Shown: positions 1 to 6,846 of the stretch, piece after piece
How the letters are laid out: every line of letters begins with the position of its first letter
Numbering within the stretch: the stretch's first letter is position 1
Source of the DNA: an uncultured Clostridia bacterium
GTDB taxonomy: Bacteria > Bacillota > Clostridia > Christensenellales > DUVY01
DNA: 15,378 bases
Assembly (NCBI GenBank): GCA_937895465.1
Contig: CALAYY010000071.1
Location: 1 to 15,378 of the forward strand
Direction: 5' to 3'
The notes under the pieces: model-generated
The model's database searches: none
What the model saw: only the letters and a program-made list of their open reading frames with translations
Told to the model about the DNA's origin: nothing
Position numbers and translations under genes: made by a program

Positions 1-411
1 GTAAAAGAGTGGGCAGAAAAAGGGCTTATAGATAAAGATATAGCGCATAATCTTGGAATATCCTATTCAACATTCAACAAATGGAAATCTGAACATACGG
101 AAATGAGAGAAGCCTTAAAAATAGGTAAGGAAATAGCGGACGAGATAGTTGAAAACAAGTTATATCAGAGAGCAATAGGATATAACTATGAGGAAACATC
201 AACAGAGAAAGACGGCGACAGAGTAAAGACAAAAAAGACTATAAAAGAAATGCCTCCAGATGTAACAGCGCAGATATTTTGGTTAAAGAATAGATTACCT
301 GCAAAATGGCGCGATAAGCAAGAGATAGACAATAATGTAACAATAGGGTTGACTGATAAAGACAGAGAACTAATAGATAAGTTTGTGAAGCGAACAAATG
401 GAAAAGATTGA
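1..411 (+). CDS. Terminase small subunit (5' end outside the window)
   Basis: This probably encodes the DNA-recognition subunit of the packaging motor, which binds the phage packaging site and hands DNA to the large subunit. The frame is open from base 1, so the true start lies to the left. The first ATG inside the window (103) is unlikely to be the start, because a good helix-turn-helix is encoded before it: fragment residues about 10-32 contain DKDIAHNLGISYSTFNKWK, a recognition-helix pattern typical of small terminases. The rest is charged and helical, ending in a segment (PPDVTAQIFWLKNRLPAKWRD) common in these proteins in low-GC phages. The stop codon overlaps the start of the large terminase gene by 14 bases. 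The family call rests on the helix-turn-helix, the size (at least 136 residues) and the position directly before the large terminase. Confidence 0.85.
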   Translation, partial: VKEWAEKGLIDKDIAHNLGISYSTFNKWKSEHTEMREALKIGKEIADEIVENKLYQRAIGYNYEETSTEKDGDRVKTKKTIKEMPPDVTAQIFWLKNRLPAKWRDKQEIDNNVTIGLTDKDRELIDKFVKRTNGKD

Positions 412-1864
412 TTATGCATTAGAAGCACAGAAGATAAGACAAGCCGAATATGACTATTGCAAGACTGATATAGTCTATTGGATTAATAACTACTGTCCAA
501 TAGAGGATAAAGATGCACCAGAAGTCATTATACCTATGCGGTTATGGACGGCACAGGAAGAGTTAGTTAAGGACTATACCACACACCGATTGAACATAAC
601 ACTTAAGGCAAGACAGCTGGGCATAACTTGGTTAGCGTTGTATGTGTGCATGCATGACCTAATATTCAATCAAGGTCATACGGTAATAGCGTTGTCAAGA
701 ACAGATACCGAAGCGCAGGAACTTGTAAGGCGAGCAAAGGTCATACTAGCCTATCAGCCAGCGATACTGCAAGGCGGTGGGATAGCTTATGACGGTAACA
801 CGCAAGAGGTCAGAATAAGGCAGGGAGAGAGTATAAGTGTGTTTCAATCGTTCCCGAGTTCCGAGAACTCAGGGCGAAGCTTCACGGCGAACATAGTATT
901 ACTAGATGAATGGGCGTTTCAACAATGGGCAAGAGAGATTTGGACGGCTATATATCCGACTGTTAACAGACCAACAGGCGGACGAGTTATAGGACTAAGC
1001 ACGATAAAAAAAGGCACATTATTTGAGGAGTTATATACAAACGATAATAACTTTCATAAGACCTTTTTAGGAGTGTTTACAGACCCTAGACGGACACAGG
1101 AATGGTATGAGGCAACAGCTAAGGACATGGGAGAATTAGTCAAGCAAGAGTATCCTAGAACAGCACAAGAGGCACTAGAGAATATAGGCGGAAGATTTTA
1201 TCCAGAGTTTTCAGAGGCGGTACATATAATACCGCCTTTTTCAATACCTGAATGGTGGAGCAGATATATAGCACTAGACTATGGATTGGATAAACTAGCA
1301 GCAGGATTTTTCGTTCAGGACGGAAATGGACACCATTATCAGATCGCCGAGATACACAAAGGCGGATTAGTAGTTAGTGACGCCGCAGGGGAAATAAACC
1401 GAATGAAACAACGGCTAGATTGGGACAAAGGAATGTATGTGCAGATATTAGCACCGAGAGACCTATGGAACAGGAACGCACAGACAGGGCGGAGTGCTGC
1501 CGATATGTTCGCTGATGAAGGGTTATACCTTACCGAGACAAGCAACGACTTTGAAAACGGTTGTTTGGCGGTAAAGGAGTTGATTAAGCCTTATGCAGAT
1601 GAGAACGGCAGAGTGACGGCAAAGCTATTAACTTTTAATACTTGCCCTGTGACTATACGATATACGATAAACATCTTGACGGACGAAAAGAAGCCTAATA
1701 GATATGCAGTAGAGCCGCACGAACTAAGCCACATCAACGATATGAGGCGGTATTATTGTGTTGCCTGGACACACGGCGCTAAAGAGCCTAAGGAAGAAAA
1801 CAAATCATTAATAGATAGTTTTAACATAAAAACACAAACAGGGAGAGACACACTGTGGAGATAG
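398..1864 (+). CDS. Terminase large subunit (packaging ATPase and nuclease)
   Basis: The 488-residue product is the motor that pumps DNA into the prohead and cuts it at headful or unit length. The N-terminal ATPase half has a Walker A-like motif at residues 70-77 (KARQLGIT), a Walker B motif ending in Asp170-Glu171 (IVLLDEW), and a coupling motif near 199-206 (GLSTIKKG). The C-terminal half looks like an RNase H-fold nuclease: candidate acids are Asp294 (YIALDYG), Asp355 (APRDLW) and Asp448 (SHINDMRRY). The length is normal for the family. The start at 398 overlaps the small terminase and has only a weak ribosome binding site, which suggests translational coupling. A terminator-like hairpin lies inside the gene (1214-1241). 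The end overlaps a small GTG-started gene. Confidence 0.96.
   Translation: MEKIDYALEAQKIRQAEYDYCKTDIVYWINNYCPIEDKDAPEVIIPMRLWTAQEELVKDYTTHRLNITLKARQLGITWLALYVCMHDLIFNQGHTVIALSRTDTEAQELVRRAKVILAYQPAILQGGGIAYDGNTQEVRIRQGESISVFQSFPSSENSGRSFTANIVLLDEWAFQQWAREIWTAIYPTVNRPTGGRVIGLSTIKKGTLFEELYTNDNNFHKTFLGVFTDPRRTQEWYEATAKDMGELVKQEYPRTAQEALENIGGRFYPEFSEAVHIIPPFSIPEWWSRYIALDYGLDKLAAGFFVQDGNGHHYQIAEIHKGGLVVSDAAGEINRMKQRLDWDKGMYVQILAPRDLWNRNAQTGRSAADMFADEGLYLTETSNDFENGCLAVKELIKPYADENGRVTAKLLTFNTCPVTIRYTINILTDEKKPNRYAVEPHELSHINDMRRYYCVAWTHGAKEPKEENKSLIDSFNIKTQTGRDTLWR
1214..1241 (+). terminator. Terminator-like hairpin inside the large terminase gene
   Basis: GGCGGTA (1216-1222) and TACCGCC (1230-1236) form a perfect 7-bp stem with a 7-nt loop. 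An A-T pair (1215/1237) and a G-T wobble (1214/1238) can extend it. Five T residues follow at 1237-1241, as in an intrinsic terminator on the sense strand. It lies inside a coding region (residues around FSEAVHIIPPF), so it may be a coincidence of codon choice or a point of partial attenuation. Confidence 0.4.
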
Positions 1865-2028
1865 CGATATTAACACTTTTGATATTCAACACATTAACAG
1901 ACCTTGCGATAGCAGGGTTTTTTATATTCAAGAGAAAGAGCAAAACCATAACAGCCGTTGAAAAAAAAGACGCTGAAACGATGAAAAAATGGTTAGTGGC
2001 AAGAGGAGACCCAAATGACAAAATATAG
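1855..2028 (+). CDS. Small single-pass membrane protein (57 aa, GTG start)
   Basis: This short gene fills the gap between terminase and portal. It starts with GTG at 1855, eight bases after a GGGAGA ribosome binding site that lies in the end of the terminase gene, and ends with TAG at 2026-2028, overlapping the portal start by 14 bases. The predicted protein has one hydrophobic helix at about residues 3-25 (IAILTLLIFNTLTDLAIAGF), then a basic stop-transfer stretch (KRKSK) and a charged tail ending in DPNDKI. This pattern predicts an extracellular or periplasmic N terminus and a cytoplasmic tail. I do not recognise the family. The overlaps on both sides, the ribosome binding site and the clean transmembrane profile support a real gene. 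The portal ribosome binding site (AGAGGAG, 2002-2008) lies within it, so its translation may couple terminase and portal expression. Confidence 0.7.
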   Translation: MEIAILTLLIFNTLTDLAIAGFFIFKRKSKTITAVEKKDAETMKKWLVARGDPNDKI

Positions 2029-3835
2029 TGATTTTGAGATAACGCAATTAACCAAACTTGTAACCAACGGCGAAAGCTATATATCAACATTAGGACTAAC
2101 AGAGGATATCCCTGTATATGTGGACTTTGTGGAAGGGCGACAATGGGCAAGAAAATCAGCACCAGGAACAGAATGGTTGCCTAGATTTGTATTGAACATA
2201 ACAAAGATGATAGTCCGCAATAAGAAATCAGGAATATTGAGCAGCCCTGTTAAGTTGTTATTCAAAGGCGAGAGAGAAGACGACAAAGTACAGCTGTTCA
2301 ATGATTTTGTCGAGTATATCCAAAAAGAAATGAGACAGGAAGACCTTGACGATAAAGCCGTATGGGACGGTGTAGTTAAAGGCACAGGAGTTTGGTATTA
2401 CTATTGGGACGAGAACGCAAAGGGTTTAGACAGTTCATATACAGGCGGAGTAAGAGGACAGAACATTGATGTATTGAACTTGTTTGTGGCTAATCCTCAA
2501 ATCAAGGATATTCAAAAACAAGAATGGGTGATTATCAAGTCAAGAGAAAGGGAAGAAGCAATTAAACAGATTGCTAATAATCCCGAAGAGATACAAGAGA
2601 ATGATGATGACAAAAGCTACTACACTAATAAATTAGAACAAGACGATAGCAAGCTAGTAACAGTCTATACGATGTTTTTTAGAGAAAACGGAGAGGTATA
2701 TGTTGTACAGTTTACAGATAAAACGATAATTGACAAAGCAAGACCTTTGACACCAGAGATAGAAGGAGAATCAAAAACAGAAAGAACAAAGACATTTAAG
2801 TTCACCCGATATCCCATTGTTGTTTGGGATTATGAAACAAGAGAGAACAGCTGTTATGGAAGAGGCGAGGTTGAAGATGTAATACCCGCACAAAAAGAGA
2901 TTAATTTTACTTATTCAATGATGTTAAAGAACATCCAAGACAACGCATGGAATAAGTGGTTAGTTAAGAGTGCCAATAGAGATGTAGAAATAACGAACAC
3001 GCCGGGTGAGGTATTAAAAGACCAATATCAAGGCAACGCAGACGGGATTAAGCCTGTTCAAACACAGATGTTCTCATCGTTTCCAGCTACTTTGATAGCG
3101 GACATCTTAGAAAAAGTCCGTACAGTAACAGGCAGTACCGAAGTAATGAGCGGAGAGATACCGAGTGCCAATATGTCTGGAACAGCAATAGCACAGTTAC
3201 AATCGGCGGCTGAACGACCCATTGAAGACATACGAAAACGGTTTTGGAGAGCCAAAGAAGAACAAGGCAGAGTGCTTGAACAGTTTTTCAGAGTTTTCTA
3301 TGTAGGAGAAATGGCAAAACCATTTTACAGGACAGTTGAAGCAGGCGGGCAGAAGATAAGAGAACTTGCAGACTTTGACGGTCAAAATTATGTCGATGTT
3401 GATTTTGATGTTGTAGTTGAGGCAGGAGCAGGCACGAAGTGGAGCGAGATAAGTATAATCCAATCCCTTGAATCAATGCTTGCTAAGGGTGTCATAAGCG
3501 TTGAGAGTTTTATACAAGCATACCCCAATAGCATAATGCCGAACAAGAAAGAACTATTAGATGCCGTATCGTTGAACAAACAAGGCTTAGAAGCACAGTT
3601 GCAGCAAGCGTTACAACAGTTAGAACAGCAGAAAGAAGCGATTGCCGGAGTTAAGGCACTACTTGACGAGAGGCAACAACTAAAAGAAAAGCTTGCAGTA
3701 CTATCAGGGGCATACTTAGAAGCAGTTAATCAAAACAACGCAACCAATAAAGCATTACAGGAAGCCATAGTCGATGCACAGACAATGGCGCAGATGTTAG
3801 GAGGTCAAAATGAAATGTCAAAAATGCAAGATTGA
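2015..3835 (+). CDS. Portal protein (P22-like)
   Basis: The 606-residue product should form the dodecameric ring at one capsid vertex through which DNA enters and leaves. It starts with ATG at 2015 after AGAGGAG. Recognisable portal features are the N-terminal wing (FVEGRQW, FVLNITKMIVRNKKSGI), a region around residues 270-300 (YPIVVWDYETRENSCYGRG followed by EVEDVIPAQKEIN), and the stem and clip region near MSGTAIAQLQSAAERPIED at about 387-405. Residues from about 530 to 600 form a long Gln- and Leu-rich coiled coil (QLQQALQQLEQQKEAIAG and onward). This resembles the C-terminal helical barrel of P22-type portals, which extends into the head. The length fits that group better than the roughly 400-residue HK97 portals. 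The 3' end overlaps the zinc-ribbon gene by 26 bases. Confidence 0.92.
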   Translation: MTKYSDFEITQLTKLVTNGESYISTLGLTEDIPVYVDFVEGRQWARKSAPGTEWLPRFVLNITKMIVRNKKSGILSSPVKLLFKGEREDDKVQLFNDFVEYIQKEMRQEDLDDKAVWDGVVKGTGVWYYYWDENAKGLDSSYTGGVRGQNIDVLNLFVANPQIKDIQKQEWVIIKSREREEAIKQIANNPEEIQENDDDKSYYTNKLEQDDSKLVTVYTMFFRENGEVYVVQFTDKTIIDKARPLTPEIEGESKTERTKTFKFTRYPIVVWDYETRENSCYGRGEVEDVIPAQKEINFTYSMMLKNIQDNAWNKWLVKSANRDVEITNTPGEVLKDQYQGNADGIKPVQTQMFSSFPATLIADILEKVRTVTGSTEVMSGEIPSANMSGTAIAQLQSAAERPIEDIRKRFWRAKEEQGRVLEQFFRVFYVGEMAKPFYRTVEAGGQKIRELADFDGQNYVDVDFDVVVEAGAGTKWSEISIIQSLESMLAKGVISVESFIQAYPNSIMPNKKELLDAVSLNKQGLEAQLQQALQQLEQQKEAIAGVKALLDERQQLKEKLAVLSGAYLEAVNQNNATNKALQEAIVDAQTMAQMLGGQNEMSKMQD

Positions 3836-3953
3836 AATGGCATACAAGCGAATGGAAGGTAACGACAAGATATATATATGTCGGAATGCACCAATAGGGC
3901 GTGAAAGATGCCCGAACTTCAATAAAGAGATGAGAGTTAAGACAGGTAAATAG
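3810..3953 (+). CDS. Small zinc-ribbon protein (47 aa)
   Basis: This short gene starts with ATG at 3810, six bases after a strong AGGAGG site placed in the last codons of the portal gene, and ends with TAG at 3951-3953. The protein has four cysteines in zinc-ribbon arrangement: Cys3-x2-Cys6 at the start (MKCQKCKIEM), then Cys24 and Cys34 (ICRNAPIGRERCPNFNKE). It therefore probably binds one zinc ion. Small zinc-ribbon proteins of this kind are frequent in phage head modules. The Mu Com protein, a translational activator, is one characterised small zinc-finger phage protein, but similarity to Com beyond the cysteine pattern is not evident, so an RNA-binding role is only a possibility. The stop codon lies in the loop of a terminator-like hairpin. 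Confidence 0.8.
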   Translation: MKCQKCKIEMAYKRMEGNDKIYICRNAPIGRERCPNFNKEMRVKTGK

Positions 3954-3965
3954 CCTGTCTTTTTT
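3939..3965 (+). terminator. Intrinsic terminator or attenuator after the portal and zinc-ribbon genes
   Basis: AAGACAGG (3939-3946) and CCTGTCTT (3954-3961) form a perfect 8-bp stem with a 7-nt loop, and the T tract runs from 3960 to 3965. The shape is that of a Rho-independent terminator. The zinc-ribbon stop codon sits in the loop, so ribosomes finishing that gene would disrupt the stem. This could make termination before the capsid genes depend on translation. Confidence 0.75.
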
Positions 3966-3969
3966 AATA

Positions 3970-4060
3970 CGCAGGAATAGCGGGGTTTCTTATGGAGCCT
4001 GAAAATCCAAAATTTATATCGCATGGAATAGCGGGGCGTACAGGCGCACGAAAATCCAAA
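3970..4060 (+). repeat. Tandem conserved element in the leader of the scaffold-capsid genes
   Basis: Two copies of a bipartite element lie in this non-coding leader. The 5' block GGAATAGCGGGG occurs at 3974-3985 and 4025-4036, each preceded by CGCA. The 3' block GAAAATCCAAA occurs at 4001-4011 and 4050-4060. The middle differs in sequence and in length (15 versus 13 nt). In copy 1 the middle can form a hairpin (GGTTTC with GGAGCC across TTAT, counting G-T pairs); copy 2 allows only a weak stem. The 5' GGA and 3' TCC could close each unit. Because the two blocks are spaced 51 and 49 nt apart, the copies are out of register as protein code. Copy 2 ends against the scaffold ribosome binding site (GGAG, 4061-4064). 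This could be a structured RNA, a protein-binding operator or a phage promoter element; I recognise no known family. Confidence 0.6.
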
Positions 4061-4070
4061 GGAGCCAATA

Positions 4071-4901
4071 ATGGACGAGAAAGAAAAGGACATCGTCGTT
4101 GAAGAAGAAATTGAAGATGATGTTCAGGTAGAGGTAGAGCTATCAGAAACGGAAGAGATTGCAGAGGATAGCGGCAAAGAAGAAGTGCAACCCGAAGAGG
4201 GCAATGAAGAAACGGATGCGGAGTTTACAGACGGAAAACCGAAACAGGCAAAGTCGGTTAACAAAAATCAGGCATGGGAAAGGCGAGTAACAGAAGCTTA
4301 CGAAAAGGGCAAAAAGGAAACAGAAGAGAAATCTAAGATGACTGCATTAATCGGGCTAGAAAACCATTTTACAGGCGAGGAAATCACAGACGAGGCGGAC
4401 GCGCAAGTTTATAGGGATATGCTTGCTATGAAAAAAGACGGGCTTGACCCTGTTTCGGATTATGCCAATTGGCAAAAAAAGAAATATCGTGAGCAAAAAG
4501 CGGAAGTTGAAGCAAAAGGTGCAGAGCAAAAGAAACAGGAATGGTTTGTTAAAGACCGTAAGGACTTTGAAGCCAAACACCCAGATATCAAACTTGCATC
4601 GCTTCTTGAAGACCCTAAGTTTGAAAAATTTTCAAAAGGCAAAGTGGGACAAATGCCACTTGCTGAAATATATGATGACTTTGCCGAGCTTGTGGGCGAG
4701 TTTGAGACCACAGCAGAAAAAAAAGCGGAGAGCAAGCTTCAAAGACAACAGGCTTATTCCAAGTCTTCAGTAAAGATTAATTCCACATCAACAGAACCTG
4801 CTTATTACTCAATGGAACAGATAAAAAAGATGTCCGCTGAGGAGATAAGCAAAAACTACGACAAGGTTATGAAGTCGTACGAACATCACACACAAAAATA
4901 A
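4071..4901 (+). CDS. Capsid scaffolding protein
   Basis: The 276-residue product is probably the internal scaffold that directs coat assembly and then leaves the head. It starts with ATG at 4071 after AAAGGAG. Residues 1-55 are extremely acidic (stretches such as VVEEEIEDDVQVEVELSET), followed by a basic linker (KPKQAKSVNKNQAWERR). Residues 80-220 are charged, helical and coiled-coil prone. The C-terminal end (YYSMEQIKKMSAEEISKNYD and onward) is a short helical segment of the type that binds coat in scaffolds of low-GC phages. An acidic, helical, low-complexity protein directly before the coat gene is the standard context for a scaffold. No protease domain is visible. Some phage scaffolds regulate their own translation, and the repeats just upstream would be a candidate site, but that is inference. 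Confidence 0.87.
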   Translation: MDEKEKDIVVEEEIEDDVQVEVELSETEEIAEDSGKEEVQPEEGNEETDAEFTDGKPKQAKSVNKNQAWERRVTEAYEKGKKETEEKSKMTALIGLENHFTGEEITDEADAQVYRDMLAMKKDGLDPVSDYANWQKKKYREQKAEVEAKGAEQKKQEWFVKDRKDFEAKHPDIKLASLLEDPKFEKFSKGKVGQMPLAEIYDDFAELVGEFETTAEKKAESKLQRQQAYSKSSVKINSTSTEPAYYSMEQIKKMSAEEISKNYDKVMKSYEHHTQK

Positions 4902-4919
4902 AAAGGAGTTTAGAAAAAA

Positions 4920-5762
4920 ATGAGTTATACAAATTTTATCCCTACGGTTTGGGCTGAAACAATTAATCGTGAACTTGAAAGAGTTCAGGTTTTTGCTGAA
5001 GACTGTAACCGTGAGTATGAGGGACAAGTCAAGGAAAAAGGCGATAGCGTCAAGATACTAGGCGTTGGAAAGCCTACTATTCATGTAAAAAACGAAAAGA
5101 ACAGGAATGATGATATCCCTAGTGCAGAAGAAATCGAAACAACATCAATACATATGCCTATTAATCAATTGGCTATATTTAACTACTATGTAGGCGATAT
5201 TGACAAGAAACAAGCAGTAAAAGGGCTTATGGGCGCATTGAGGGCAGAAACAACCGAAGGGTTAGGAAATGCACAAGACAAGCATATAGCGTCAATGGCA
5301 TTGGAAAAAGAAGCAATAAACTATAACGCCTCTGTAACAAAAGTAGAGGCAGCGAATGTTTTGGCACAGATTGACGGCGCACAACAGAAGCTCTGGGAGC
5401 AAGATGTTTCTCAAAACACTGAGCTTGTTCTAACAGTGCCGCCTAGATTTTACATGTTATTGAGAGGCAAGCTGACCGCTTTAGATACTGACAACACAGG
5501 CAGAATTACAAACGGCAAGGTTGGCAGATATGGCGGTATTGTAGTAAAGATGTCAAACAATGTGGCGACATCAGGAAGCGGTGCAAACGACCATATTATG
5601 CTAAGAACACGCAGAGCGATAGCGTTTGCAAGACCAATGATACACATTGAGCCTTATCGTCCCGAAAAGAAGTTCGGCGATGCAATAAAGGGCTTTGTAC
5701 TCTATCAGTCTAAGATAGTAAGACCCAAAGAAATGATAGTTTTAAATGTCAAATATAGTTAA
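4920..5762 (+). CDS. Major capsid protein (HK97-fold coat)
   Basis: The 280-residue product is the main shell protein. It starts with ATG at 4920 after AAGGAG and follows the scaffold by 18 bases. The opening (MSYTNFIPTVWAETINRELE), the segment EGQVKEKGDSVKILGVGKP at about residues 34-52, and the late segment VPPRFYMLLRGKLTALD at about 174-190 followed by GRYGGIVVKMSNNV are typical of coat proteins of this group in Firmicutes phages. The C terminus (RPEKKFGDAIKGFVLYQSKI) fits the end of the central axial domain. The protein is shorter than P22 coat (430 residues) and has no obvious propeptide, consistent with use of a separate scaffold. Identification is firm from sequence character and position. 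Assignment to a named coat subfamily is less certain. Confidence 0.93.
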   Translation: MSYTNFIPTVWAETINRELERVQVFAEDCNREYEGQVKEKGDSVKILGVGKPTIHVKNEKNRNDDIPSAEEIETTSIHMPINQLAIFNYYVGDIDKKQAVKGLMGALRAETTEGLGNAQDKHIASMALEKEAINYNASVTKVEAANVLAQIDGAQQKLWEQDVSQNTELVLTVPPRFYMLLRGKLTALDTDNTGRITNGKVGRYGGIVVKMSNNVATSGSGANDHIMLRTRRAIAFARPMIHIEPYRPEKKFGDAIKGFVLYQSKIVRPKEMIVLNVKYS

Positions 5763-5779
5763 AAAGGAGATTATAAAAA

Positions 5780-6232
5780 ATGGCAGCATTTGCAGCAATT
5801 ACACCAATCGCAATTAGCGACATGAATACATTTACCGGAGTAGGAACATCAGCAACCAGAGGAACGGTGTTAGCAACAAACGGCGCGACATCAGCAACCT
5901 TTGGAGCGTATTTCACAATGGGCGGCAAGGACGAACAGTATCTTATCCTTGTCGAGAACGGCGATTCTGACGGAGCAACAGACCTGACTGTTACTGTAAA
6001 AGCAGGTAACGGAATACAGGGCGTTGCTGATGTCGTTAAAACAGATTTAGGCAACGGCGAATTTACTTTAATACAGCTTGACAGCGGTAGATTTAAAAAT
6101 GTAACAGAGAATGAGACCTTGAAAGAGTTATCGTCTGCTACTACAGCCGACCAAGTATCAGCTAAAGGCAAAGTGTTTATAACAGGCACTAGTGCCGAAA
6201 TAGCGGTTACTGTTTTCAAAATGGTAATATGA
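5780..6232 (+). CDS. Probable capsid decoration or head-associated protein
   Basis: The 150-residue product is rich in Thr, Ala, Gly and Val, has no cysteine, and alternates short beta-like strands (for example DLTVTVKAGNGIQGV, GEFTLIQLDSGRFKNV and AEIAVTVFKMVI), which suggests a beta-sandwich. It starts with ATG at 5780 after AAGGAG, 17 bases behind the coat gene, and overlaps the next gene by ATGA at 6229-6232. Small beta-rich proteins placed immediately after the coat gene are often decoration or cement proteins bound to the outer shell, so this is the favoured role. No specific family motif was recognised. A small head-completion or fibre-type protein remains possible. Confidence 0.65.
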   Translation: MAAFAAITPIAISDMNTFTGVGTSATRGTVLATNGATSATFGAYFTMGGKDEQYLILVENGDSDGATDLTVTVKAGNGIQGVADVVKTDLGNGEFTLIQLDSGRFKNVTENETLKELSSATTADQVSAKGKVFITGTSAEIAVTVFKMVI

Positions 6233-6846
6233 AACTAGGCACAGTCAAAACAGAAGCGTTGAAGTTAATGTTTATTAACTATGCCAAAGAGATAGACGCC
6301 GAAGATATCTCCGACTTAATGGCTGATGATAATTATTCAAGCTATTTAGTCAATATGGACGGTGCTATAAGGCGAGGAATAGACAGAATAGTAAACGCAG
6401 GTAAATTACCCACAAAATCGGTAGTGTTAGAGAACGGCGAACAAGTCGGCTCAATGCACTGCCGATTTGATTTAACCAAAATCCCTGACTTTTCGTCCGT
6501 AGTAAGAATTACGGGCGAAGAGTGGGGAGAGTATAAAGCTAATTTTCAGCTCCAGTCAGAAGGTTATGGGATTGTTTTAGTCCGCACGAATGATAGCCAA
6601 GCGGTATTCAGAATGGTTTATAGACCAAAGGCACCCGACATATCAGGATTAGAGGACATGGACGAATTACCAATCCCTGATGAGTTGGCGAATATACTTC
6701 CGTATTTCATAAAAGCAGATTTGTATGAAGAAGATGAGCCTAAATTGGCGGAAGCAGCAAGAGATGACTTTGAGCGATATTTGGCGGTAATAGATACCAA
6801 AGACAAGTCAATACAAACGCATGTTAAGGCGGTTTATTCAACATGA
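6229..6846 (+). CDS. Head-tail adaptor (connector) protein
   Basis: The 205-residue product probably binds the portal ring and carries the nozzle, like P22 gp4 or T7 gp11. The opening LGTVKTEALKLMFINY, the helix SSYLVNMDGAIRRGIDRIV at about residues 41-60, a central beta region (HCRFDLTKIPDFSSVVRI), and the late helix IPDELANILPYFIKADLYEE at about 149-168 follow the usual adaptor pattern of an N-terminal helix bundle, a beta insert and C-terminal helices. The gene is coupled on both sides by ATGA overlaps (6229-6232 and 6843-6846), so it is translated with its neighbours. The position between decoration and nozzle genes supports the call. Confidence 0.82.
   Translation: MKLGTVKTEALKLMFINYAKEIDAEDISDLMADDNYSSYLVNMDGAIRRGIDRIVNAGKLPTKSVVLENGEQVGSMHCRFDLTKIPDFSSVVRITGEEWGEYKANFQLQSEGYGIVLVRTNDSQAVFRMVYRPKAPDISGLEDMDELPIPDELANILPYFIKADLYEEDEPKLAEAARDDFERYLAVIDTKDKSIQTHVKAVYST

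Noticed and set aside
349..377. A possible promoter (TTGACT with a weak -10 near TAATAG) before the large terminase.
   Set aside because: The -10 match is poor and the site lies inside the small terminase gene, where the 14-base gene overlap already explains expression.
3991..4118. A short frame through the tandem repeats starting at an ATG in the first copy (MEPENPKFISHGIAG and onward).
   Set aside because: It lacks a ribosome binding site, overlaps the scaffold start in another frame, and the repeat blocks are 51 and 49 nt apart, so the conserved blocks are not read in the same frame in both copies.
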